NCBI GenBank assembly: GCA_044450785.1
Contig: JBIOJM010000231.1
Span: 1-16,591, forward strand
From: JBIOJM01 sp044450785
Lineage (GTDB): Bacteria; Planctomycetota; Planctomycetia; Isosphaerales; Isosphaeraceae
Length of the DNA stretch: 16,591 nucleotides
Direction: 5' to 3'
The position numbers and the translations under genes are program-made. Positions 10,215 through 16,591 of this stretch are shown piece after piece; position 1 is the stretch's first letter, and every line of letters begins with the position of its first letter. The notes under the pieces are model-generated. The model ran no database searches and was not told the origin of the DNA. It saw only the letters and a list, made by a program, of their open reading frames with translations.

Positions 10215-12738
10215 GGGGCCGATTGTTGAATACCAGCCGACCGGATTCGACCCTCCGGATCGGCTCGACGCCTTCCTCGACGCGGTCCGCTGGGGGGCTG
10301 CGTCCACGGCCGACGTGCGGAACATCCAGTCGCCGTTTCGCTCGGGCGTCGACATCCACGTGAACCCGTGGTCCCACTTCCCCCGGCTGATCACGTCGCT
10401 CGACTTCCTCAAGCGCGAGCGCCCTCTGCGACTGTTCAAGGAGGCCCTCCCCGCCGAGGGTGAGTCGGTCTATCCCCGCCGGTACGACTTGCTGATCGTG
10501 GACGAGGCCCACAACTGCGCTCCCGCCGGCCGGGGCAAGTATGCCACCGACTCGCTCCGCACCAGCGCGATCCGTACCTTGGCCCCCCACTTCGAGCACA
10601 GGCTCTTTCTGACGGCCACGCCCCACAACGGCTACTCGGAGAGCTTCACGGCCCTGCTGGAGCTGCGGGACAACCAGCAGTTCGCCCGCGGCATGGCGAC
10701 GGACACCAAAGAGTTTCACCGCCAGAAAGAGGCGGTCATGGTTCGCCGCCTCAAGTCAGAGCTTCCCAAGGACGACTTCGGCCAGGACCAGTTCCCGAAG
10801 CGGGTGCTGGAGGCCCTCGAAGTCGATTACCCAGCCGAAGAGCGGCGCATCCACGCCGCTCTGAAACGCTACTCCGAACTACGGCAGGCAAACTGCCAGG
10901 AGCATGCCGAGACGTTCGCGACCGACTTCGTGCTGATGACGCTCAAAAAGCGGCTGTTCTCAAGCCCCGCGGCGTTCCTTCGCACGCTGGAGCAGCACGA
11001 AAGGAGATGAAGTCGTGGGCGGAGCGGGCCATTGCCCAGCATGACGCCAGACCAAGGGACTGATCCGCTGGCTCCGCGAGTACATCCAGCCCGGCGGCAA
11101 GTGGTCCCAGGAGCGAGTGATCATCTTCACCGAGTACCGCGCCACCCAGAACTGGCTGCAAGGCGTCCTCGCCGCCGAGGGGCTCACCGGCGGCGAGCGG
11201 CTGTTGACCATGTACGGCGGGATGGAGTCGAAGGATCGGGAGCGGATCAAGGCGGCATTCCAGACCGACCCCAAGCAGAGCCCTGTCCGCATCCTGCTGG
11301 CCACCGACGCGGCCTCCGAGGGAATCGACCTCCAGAACCACTGCTCGCGCATGATCCACTTCGAGATCCCGTGGAACCCGAACCGGCTGGAGCAGCGCAA
11401 CGGCCGCATCGACCGTCTCGGCCAAAAGGCGAGGACGGTCCGGATCGCCCACTTCGTCGGCAAAGGGTACAACGACCGGGAGCAACGGCTGGTCGAGACG
11501 GCGGTCGGCGACCTCGATGCCGACCTCGAATTCCTGATGCGAGCGGTGCGCAAGGTCGAGGCGATCCGGGAAGACCTCGGCAAGGTCGTCCGGTGATCGC
11601 CGATCAAGTCCAGGAAGCGATGCTCGGCCGGCGGACCCGGCTGGACATGAAGCGGGCCGAGGCCGAGGCTGAGCCCGTGCGGAAGCTGTTCAAGTTCGAG
11701 CGGGACTTGGCCAAACAGATCAAGGCGCTGAAGGACAAGCTCCAAGAGACCAGACGGGAATTGCGGCTGGAACCCGAGAACGTGCAGAAGGTCGTCGAGA
11801 TCGCGCTGGAGTTGGCCGGCCAGCCCCGGCTGGAGGAGGCCAAGGTCCACGGCCTCTGGCCGGATCCCCAGGGAAAGCACCGTCCGGTGTTTCGCCTCCC
11901 GGCCCTCTCGGGGAGCTGGGAACTATGCGCCGAGGGACTGGCCCACCCGTTCACGGGTGAAGCTCGACCGTTCGTGTTCGACCACAACGTGGCGAAGGGC
12001 CGGGAGGACGTCGTCCTCGTCCACCTCAATCACCGGCTGGTGCAGATGAGCCTGCGGCTGCTGCGGGCCGAGGTCTGGGCGCTGGAGGGTCAGAAGAAGC
12101 GGTTGAACCGGGTGACGGCCCGGGTGGTGCCCGACCGAGCCTTGCAGCACCTCGCCGTGGTGGCGCATGCCCGGCTCGTGGTGATCGGCGGCGACAGCCA
12201 GCGGCTCCACGAGGAGATCATCACGGCGGGTGGCCAGATCCGGGAGGGTCGATTCTCCCGGTTCAGCTCGCTCCGGGAAATGCAGGAGATCCTCGCCGCA
12301 GCCACCGACGAGGAGCCGTCCGAGTCGGTGAAGCGGAAGCTTCTGAACCTCTGGCTTGCAACAGCCGAACCACTGCATCAGGCCCTTGACGCCCGCACCA
12401 CGGACCGGACGGAGGGCCTCACCAAGATGCTCACCGAGCGGGCCGACAAGGAAGTGTCCGACATCACGGCGATCCTGACCGAGCTGGAGCGGGCGATCCG
12501 TGACCAACTGGATGCCCCGGATTACCAGCAGGGTTTCCTACCGGGCCTCGCCCCGGCCGAGCAGGAGCAGTTCGAGCGGAACGTCGACGCCCTGCGACGA
12601 CGATTGACAGAGATCCCGAACGAGATCAAGAAGGAGACCGAGTCGATCCGGGCTCGGTTTGCCGACCCGCAGCCCCGGATGTTTCCCGTGGCGGTGACGT
12701 TCCTGGTGCCGGCGCGGCTGGCCAGGGAGAGCCGTTGA
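10215..12738 (+). pseudogene. drmD: Decayed DISARM SNF2-like helicase DrmD
   Basis: Three successive frames together give a DrmD-like helicase. Frame 1 (to the TGA at 11008-11010) has the pre-helicase segment FDPPDRLDAFLDAVRWGA, the DEAH box in LLIVDEAHNCAP and LFLTATPHNGY. A second piece starts near 11007 (KSWAERAIAQHD) and, after one lost base near 11049, runs on as the helicase C-domain: VIIFTEYRATQNW, LLATDAASEGIDLQNH, NPNRLEQRNGRIDRLGQ. A second lost base near 11588 returns to frame 1 for the C-terminal domain, ending at 12738. No Walker A (GKT) is present: RSGVD at about 10350 runs directly into IHVNPW. A linker is also missing after LEQH at about 11000. In DISARM, DrmD would help restrict phage DNA; this copy cannot work. 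Confidence 0.88.
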
Positions 12739-13040
12739 TGGCAAGCACCGAACGATTTCCCTACCAGGCTTTGGTCGTACGGTGTGGCCGGCCTCCGTTC
12801 GACGATCCAATTCCTCTTTGTGAGCGCTGCGTACATCATGAGGGGGTCTTTGGTTTCTCGGTGCAATGTGCCGACGAGGTCCCGCTCAATCGACTCGCGG
12901 GCTGGTGCCCGAACAAGAAAGTCGGCGTCGCGACTGTCGGAGAAATTCGTGCTTTGGGGTACGATGTGGTAGTGACCACCGGCAAAGGCTATCACGCGAC
13001 CGTTGTCGTCCCGATTGACTGGGATCATGCGTCCTTTTAG
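12738..13040 (+). CDS. Hypothetical protein, 100 aa, coupled to the drmD stop
   Basis: The ATG at 12738 overlaps the drmD TGA by one base (TGATG), an arrangement typical of translational coupling. The protein starts MASTERFPYQALVVRCGRPP, has a CERC pair (about residues 28-31) and two further Cys, and ends in an ordered-looking segment with VGVATVGEIRALGYDVVVTT and GKGYHATVVV. No signal or membrane segment is seen and I do not recognise the family. CERC plus nearby His might bind a metal, which is a guess. It looks intact although the upstream gene is dead. It may be an accessory gene of the lost locus or an independent gene that only kept the junction. Confidence 0.6.
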   Translation: MASTERFPYQALVVRCGRPPFDDPIPLCERCVHHEGVFGFSVQCADEVPLNRLAGWCPNKKVGVATVGEIRALGYDVVVTTGKGYHATVVVPIDWDHASF

Positions 13041-13093
13041 GGCCTTGTGCGGTTGGTTCGTGAGGGAGTCAACCCGATGCCGAGGCAATCAAG

Positions 13094-14038
13094 TTGAAGC
13101 CAATCTTTGCCGACTACAACGCAGCGACCGAGTCGGGGGACCTGCGCCTCAATTTCAGCGCCTCGCAGAAGGACATTGCGACGGCGCATCTCCACCCCGG
13201 CGATTGGGCCTGGCTGTGCGATGGCGAGGTCATGGTCGGCGCTCAACTGGCCATTGACGATCGCTACGGCGTGGTCGGTGTGCCCGATTGGGATACCATC
13301 GTGCACCTCGACGATGAGGGCGCCGACGACTTCGACCGCGTCCGCGACGAGCTCAAGCCCTTGGTGACCAAAGAACCTCCGTCGATGGAGGACGAGCCGC
13401 GGATTCTCGAGCTATTGACTCAGCTTGAGTATTTCGCGCCGCCGCATCTCAGAGACAGCTTGCCGGAAATGCTTGTCTTCCGACGTGCTCTCGCACTCCG
13501 CCACATGGGCAAGCTGGGTTTAGCCCTGCTGGATATGGAGGCGGCTCGAGGCGAGCATCCCGACGACCCCGAGGTTGCGTTCGTCTATCTCGACCTCCTG
13601 CGGATCGAGGACTTACCCTCCGCAGTCGCGGAGGCCGAGACCATCACCGGATCGCCCGGTGTACCTGCCCTGGTCTTGTCGGCATGCATCAACATCCTCG
13701 CGACCCAGGCCGAGCAAACGCCCGACGAGCAGTTCGAGTCGATCGCCGAGCGTGTGCTCGCGTTGTGTCGTCGTTTCGATCAGGCTCCCGATCTCGATCA
13801 AGCGGGCTTATCACTCGAGGCCTTGTCTTACTTCAACCGGGGAATCGTACACCTCCGGGCGGGCCGAATCTCGCAGGCTCGACGGGCATTCGAACGCGCC
13901 CATGAGATCTATCCCGTTGGTCCGATGCTCGACCAGCTCGCCAGGCTTCAGACCTATGATCACCATGCCCGCGAGGTCGCGAGGAGCGTGCGCGAGATCG
14001 CTGAACGGTGGGTTCCTACGACGACGGTTGCCGCGTGA
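13094..14038 (+). CDS. TPR-like protein of unknown function
   Basis: This 314-residue soluble protein begins MKPIFADYNAATESGDLRL. Residues 1-80 form a small beta-rich domain with acidic stretches (LDDEGADDFDRV). Residues 125-160 and 240-276 have helical hairpins of the TPR kind, for example SYFNRGIVHLRAGRISQARR followed by AFERAHEIYP. I associate this layout with a family found in several copies in Isosphaeraceae and Gemmataceae, of unknown function. There is no signal peptide or catalytic motif. The start is TTG at 13094, preceded by GAGG eight bases upstream; no better start is in frame. The reading frame is long and undamaged, unlike its neighbours. Confidence 0.75.
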   Translation: MKPIFADYNAATESGDLRLNFSASQKDIATAHLHPGDWAWLCDGEVMVGAQLAIDDRYGVVGVPDWDTIVHLDDEGADDFDRVRDELKPLVTKEPPSMEDEPRILELLTQLEYFAPPHLRDSLPEMLVFRRALALRHMGKLGLALLDMEAARGEHPDDPEVAFVYLDLLRIEDLPSAVAEAETITGSPGVPALVLSACINILATQAEQTPDEQFESIAERVLALCRRFDQAPDLDQAGLSLEALSYFNRGIVHLRAGRISQARRAFERAHEIYPVGPMLDQLARLQTYDHHAREVARSVREIAERWVPTTTVAA

Positions 14039-14290
14039 ACTACGTCATGCCCACTTCTCGCCTCCCCACCGAATGGCACGTGATCGTCGAGATCTTCGGT
14101 AGGCCCATTACCATACCGGTGTTGCGAGCATCTACCCCCGGAGGAGGCCCAGCGAGATCACCGGCAGGGATTTGGAACAAGACCGTGACCGTCAGGGCTC
14201 GGATGGCTCAAAGAGGGCTTCGGATACTCGCGGCACGATGACGATGGCGAGACCCGAGAGGGCGCGCTGAGGTGCGCAAGAGGTCAAGCA
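14039..14290. other. Intergenic stretch, possibly decayed coding sequence
   Basis: About 250 bp after the TPR gene. The plus frame that leads into the ORF at 14291 is open from about 14187 and reads GLGWLKEGFGYSRHDDDGE upstream of that ORF, with a single TGA before it and a further open stretch behind that stop. This could be the remains of a longer gene whose 3' part is the 82-residue ORF. Another plus reading from 14047 (SRLPTEWHVIVEIFG) is also open, but I cannot assign it. No repeat, RNA or clear terminator was seen. Confidence 0.4.
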
Positions 14291-14539
14291 ATGCAAGAGA
14301 TCGAACGAGTTAGCGTGTGGCCCATTCAGCAACTGATACGAATGGCTGCACCCAAGAAGTCTGAGGATCTGGACGTCTTGTTTGAGCAACTTTCGCCAGT
14401 GTGCGAGCTCGATCGCAGTGCGGAGCGAATCCTGTTTCGCTCGGGTACCGACCCGAATCTCATCAGGATTGGCGTGAAATGTACTTGCCGACTGCAAGCT
14501 CAGCAACTGTTAAGTGACCTGCAAATCATCGCGAGGTAG
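14291..14539 (+). CDS. Short hypothetical protein, 82 aa, possibly truncated
   Basis: The protein starts MQEIERVSVWPIQQLIRMAA with AAGAGG seven bases before the ATG. It is amphipathic, with a segment LDVLFEQLSPVCELDRSAE and a pair of Cys in KCTCRLQA. No family is recognised. The last 13 or so codons run into the 3' end of the convergent XRE-ImmA gene, itself cut off there, so the original C-terminus was probably lost at the same junction (about 14500-14530). Composition up to residue 70 looks like a real protein. It may also be the 3' remnant of a longer gene, since the frame stays open upstream of the ATG. Confidence 0.5.
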   Translation: MQEIERVSVWPIQQLIRMAAPKKSEDLDVLFEQLSPVCELDRSAERILFRSGTDPNLIRIGVKCTCRLQAQQLLSDLQIIAR

Positions 14540-15234
14540 TCGATGCCCGGCTTGTAGCGGTCCACGATGAGATGGCCGTACTCGTGGAGCATTGAGACGC
14601 GCCGGCGCTCAGGCGGGTGCTTGCGGTTGACGAGGATGCAGCAGCCGAGGTCCGCCGTGTATGCGTACATCCCGGCGATGGCGGAGGGCAGATTCCAGTA
14701 GAAGATCCGCAGTCCGACATCCCATTCCAGCGCGCTGCGCAGATAGATCACCGGCTGGTCGCCGAGCCCGAGCCTCTGCCGTTCCTGGAGGGCCACGCTC
14801 TCGGCCAGTTCAGCGGCGTCGATCCGTGGGTTCAGCGTGACTTCCGAGGGGTGGTTGAAGCGCAAAGGGGCGTTCATCAACTTCTCCAAGTCCCGGTAGT
14901 CCTCGGCAAGTCGCTGGAGCTCGTCGATGGCAACGTTGAGGGCCTCTTCGTCGGCCCCCTTCATTTTTTCGGCGACGGCGCGCAGATGCGGCTGGAGATC
15001 GATAACCGGCTCGGTTGGGCGGACCAGTTCGTGGACCTTCCGGCCCAGGAAGGAAGCAAGCTTGATGATCTCGCTGGATTTAGCGGCACGGTCGCCCTTT
15101 TCGATGGCGATGTAGGTGGGGCGGCTGCACTCCAAGAAGTCGGCCACTTCCTCCTGCGTCTTGCCACGGGCTTTGCGGGCCTCGGTGATCCGTTGCCCCA
15201 GAATCCGCGGATCAATTGATTCAAGCGGAGGCAT
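14500..15234 (-). pseudogene. XRE-family regulator with ImmA/IrrE peptidase domain, 3' truncated
   Basis: Residues 13-68 form an XRE helix-turn-helix (KTQEEVADFLECSRPTYIAI) and residues 130-235 the start of an ImmA/IrrE-type (COG2856) metallopeptidase with HEYGH at 217-221. Such proteins often cleave or relieve a repressor in mobile elements and toxin-antitoxin-like loci. After GIDYLA (residue 235) only nine unrelated residues precede the stop, whereas family members usually run on for more than 100 residues that include the third zinc ligand. The peptidase is therefore probably dead, but the DNA-binding half could still fold. The start ATG at 15234 has a strong AAGGAG seven bases upstream. 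Confidence 0.8.
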
Positions 15235-15254
15235 GGGTCACTCCTTCGTGAAGT

Positions 15255-15285
15255 GATTCGTTCTCTGGCACGATGAAACTCGTTC
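15255..15285. promoter_or_regulatory. Direct repeat, possible operator of the XRE gene
   Basis: The 9-mer (G/A)A(T/C)TCGTTC occurs at 15255-15263 and again at 15277-15285, 22 bp apart, which is about two helical turns. It lies in the leader between the proposed promoter and the XRE start codon. An autoregulated XRE protein could bind here. The repeat is visible; binding is conjecture. Confidence 0.25.
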
Positions 15286-15322
15286 CATTTCAGGGTTGCG
15301 CCTGTCTGTTCCCTCAGGCGTG

Positions 15323-15351
15323 ATTTTCGGCGCCGGATTTTACAAAGTCAA
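15323..15351 (-). promoter_or_regulatory. Candidate sigma-70-type promoter of the XRE-ImmA gene
   Basis: On the minus strand TTGACT (15351-15346) is followed after exactly 17 bases by GAAAAT (15328-15323), five of six and four of six matches to the consensus. The stretch is A+T-richer than its surroundings. A start near 15316 would leave a leader of about 80 nt before the ATG at 15234. Confidence 0.45.
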
Positions 15352-15415
15352 TTAAAGTGAGAAAAACGGTCAAACATTGCAAACACAGCGGATATGGCGT
15401 CCCGGTCCAGAACTC

Positions 15416-15582
15416 GGCATGGTTCAAAAGCAGGTCACACCTCAGGGTGGCTGGGGACGACGCCCGGAGGGCGACGCCCCCAGATCCGAGGCTTCCGCGC
15501 TGGGGGCTCGCTGGCTGTCGCCAGCTCGACCCCAGCCACGCAGCTCTTGTCACCTGCGAGCATGCCGAAATTGAACCATGCC
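15416..15582. mobile_element. 167-bp fold-back element with nested inverted repeats (MITE-like)
   Basis: Perfect 12-bp terminal inverted repeats (GGCATGGTTCAA at 15416-15427, TTGAACCATGCC at 15571-15582) enclose a second pair (CAGGTCAC at 15431-15438 with GTCACCTG, seven of eight) and a third perfect 10-bp pair (GTGGCTGGGG at 15447-15456, CCCCAGCCAC at 15530-15539). Inside the third pair are three hairpins: CGCCC/GGGCG (15461-15473), CCCCCAG/CTGGGGG (15477-15506) and GCTGGC/GCCAGC (15510-15525). The core can be drawn as a cloverleaf. There is no coding capacity and no clear target-site duplication. It is likely a non-autonomous, structure-recognised repeat, and it sits beside the truncated AAA gene. 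Confidence 0.6.
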
Positions 15583-15616
15583 AAGATGTGGCCGGCGTTC
15601 CGGATGCAACGGTTGG

Positions 15617-15880
15617 AGTCTGAGCACTTTAGCATTGAGCGAGGGCCGAGAAGGGATCATCTTCATTGATGAGCCCGAGCTGCACCTGGACCCGCAATGG
15701 CATCGGCTGATCCTGCGCAGCTTGATGCGCCTTCAACCTCGCACTCAACTGGTCGTTGCGACCCACTCGCCCGAGATCTACGACGCGGCTGCATCGTACG
15801 AGCGCCATTACCTCGTGCCTGAAGATGATCCCCGCTCCTGGTTGTGGGCGACACGGCAGGGAGTTGAATCGGGAGTCTGA
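15617..15880 (+). pseudogene. 3' stub of an AAA ATPase (AAA_21/OLD-like)
   Basis: About 88 residues remain, starting at SLSTLALSEGREG. The Walker B region GIIFIDEPELHLDPQWHR and the switch-like VVATHSPEIYDA are clear hallmarks of ATPases of the AAA_15/AAA_21 type used in several defence systems (OLD, Gabija-like, retron- and abortive-infection proteins). The Walker A half is missing: sequence upstream of about 15615 is unrelated and leads into the fold-back element 35 bp away. The C-terminus (SYERHYLVPEDDPRSWLWAT) appears to be the natural end. The exact family cannot be decided from this fragment. Confidence 0.75.
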
Positions 15881-16093
15881 CGACCGTGGCAGCGAACCAG
15901 GACGTTTCGCGGGCCAGTCATCGGCCGTGACGTAGAGGGTGACGATCAAGGCCATTCCGAGCAAGGTGTCCGCATCGGGTCGAGCAGTGGTGAGGAAGGA
16001 CGATCACAGGCGACCGCCCGCTTAGCCACGTCCAAAACCTTCCTTTCCCTCCCAGCCCAGAGGTGAAGGGTAGCGGCACCAGCACGACATCTC
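15881..16093. other. Intergenic stretch, possible transposase trace
   Basis: About 210 bp with no intact gene. On the minus strand, 15955 down to about 15885 reads MALIVTLYVTADDWPAKRPG, which resembles the N-terminal start of some planctomycete transposases that begin with a TLYV..DD stretch. With fewer than 30 residues this is only a suspicion. The rest, including the minus-strand frame continuing from the frameshifted gene at 16094, gives no recognisable protein. Confidence 0.25.
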
Positions 16094-16421
16094 TCAGGCG
16101 AAGGACATCTCCGCTTCGACTTCGGATTCCTCGGCGACCTGAATCAACTTCTCGTAAGTCAATGTTGCCAGGTCTCTCGGCTCCATCTTCGAGCCCCAAA
16201 GTCGGGCTCGAAAGATGTGGACGAGCCGGACTCGCCCGTCCCGGATCTCGATCTTGATGCCGGGCATCGTCTCCGAGACCTTCTTCCCTTTGAACCTCGC
16301 AGGTCAACGTGCCGTCTTTCGGCTCGATGGCCAGCAGGGTAATGTAATCTCGTCGAGAGGGCCCCTGTGACGACATGAGGCTAAAGTACCCGAGCCGTCT
16401 CAGCCGGGCAAGGTGGGTCAT
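16094..16421 (-). pseudogene. Frameshifted gene of unknown function, about 108 codons
   Basis: Two frames join into one plausible protein. From ATG 16421 (AGGGGA just upstream) the frame reads MTHLARLRRLGYFSLMSSQG and on to ITLLAIEPKDGTLTCE. At about 16295 the frame moves by one base and continues FKGKKVSETMPGIKIEIRDG, with RVRLVHIFRARLWG, MEPRDLATLTYEKLIQVAEE and a final EAEMSFA before the TGA at 16094-16096. In the unshifted frame the translation turns into Arg/Pro-rich nonsense. One inserted base, two lost bases, or a sequencing error would explain it. I do not recognise the family. A 20-codon frame at 16418-16480 (MRDELPDRYMRSDWICQGTR) overlaps its start as ATGA and might belong to the same locus. 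Confidence 0.55.
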
Positions 16422-16591
16422 CGGGTCCCCTGGCAGATCCAGTCGCTCCGCATATAACGATCAGGCAACTCGTCACGCATGGCGGACTCATTCTAGTGAT
16501 CGGTCAACCTTCGATTGATGGGTGGAACAGGGGGAGACTTTCGTTCGGCTCAAGGGGCGGTGACCCTTCGGGTGCCCGGAGAGCCGCGCCC

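Noticed and set aside
12522..13088. 188-codon minus-strand frame opposite the 100-residue ORF
   Set aside because: Its C-terminal half is antisense to the DrmD C-terminus, and it lacks a ribosome site. The plus-strand ORF has a coupled start and better composition.
14047..14241. Possible transposase or IstB remnant reading SRLPTEWHVIVE
   Set aside because: The likeness to IS21-type sequences is limited to a few residues and does not continue in any frame.
15301..15320. Short hairpin GCCTG/CAGGC as a terminator
   Set aside because: The stem is only five pairs and is followed by a mixed, not T-rich, sequence. It overlaps the proposed leader of the XRE gene.
15885..15955. Possible N-terminal trace of a transposase (MALIVTLYVTADDW)
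   Set aside because: Fewer than 30 residues with no conserved catalytic motif and no terminal repeats; noted in the gap entry but not called as an element.

Overview
The window reads as chromosomal DNA of a high-GC planctomycete, most likely of the Isosphaeraceae/Gemmatales type. This is judged from protein style only: a membrane-anchored leucine-rich-repeat protein, a small membrane protein with the N-terminus common in this group, large hybrid kinases, and a TPR protein of a kind I associate with these bacteria. No rRNA or tRNA gene or CRISPR array was seen.

Left part (1-9975), an ordinary and intact region. A probable 55-residue gene on the plus strand converges on a minus-strand block across a shared hairpin. 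The minus-strand genes, in transcription order from the right, are: (a) a signalling operon made of a possible 47-residue ORF, a membrane-anchored thioredoxin-fold protein (RedB type), a 1028-residue hybrid histidine kinase and a REC-GGDEF diguanylate cyclase, with ATGA start/stop overlaps at the last two joints; (b) two secreted alpha/beta-hydrolases 6 bp apart, an Esterase-family protein and a CE15 glucuronoyl esterase; (c) a five-helix membrane protein followed by the LRR protein.

Right part (about 10200-16591), a graveyard of defence and accessory genes. It holds a decayed drmD (SNF2-like helicase of DISARM) with its N-terminus and Walker A region missing, a lost linker and two single-base frameshifts. 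A small intact ORF is coupled to its stop. Then come a TPR protein, a short ORF of unknown function, an XRE-ImmA/IrrE regulator cut off just after its zinc motif, a 167-bp fold-back element with nested inverted repeats that can draw as a cloverleaf, the 3' stub of an AAA ATPase, and a frameshifted gene of unknown function.

How the genes may work together: the left operon looks like a redox- or ligand-sensing phosphorelay whose only visible output is c-di-GMP. RedB would act outside the membrane, the kinase has a histidine-rich membrane sensor, and the phosphoryl group would pass to the REC domain of the cyclase. The esterase pair suggests outer-compartment deacylation of plant or algal polysaccharides. 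The right part suggests repeated insertion and loss of defence genes. The most unusual items are the fold-back element (15416-15582), the RedB-kinase-cyclase operon with its histidine-rich sensor, and the drmD relic with its coupled small ORF. I do not see a complete, clearly new defence system.
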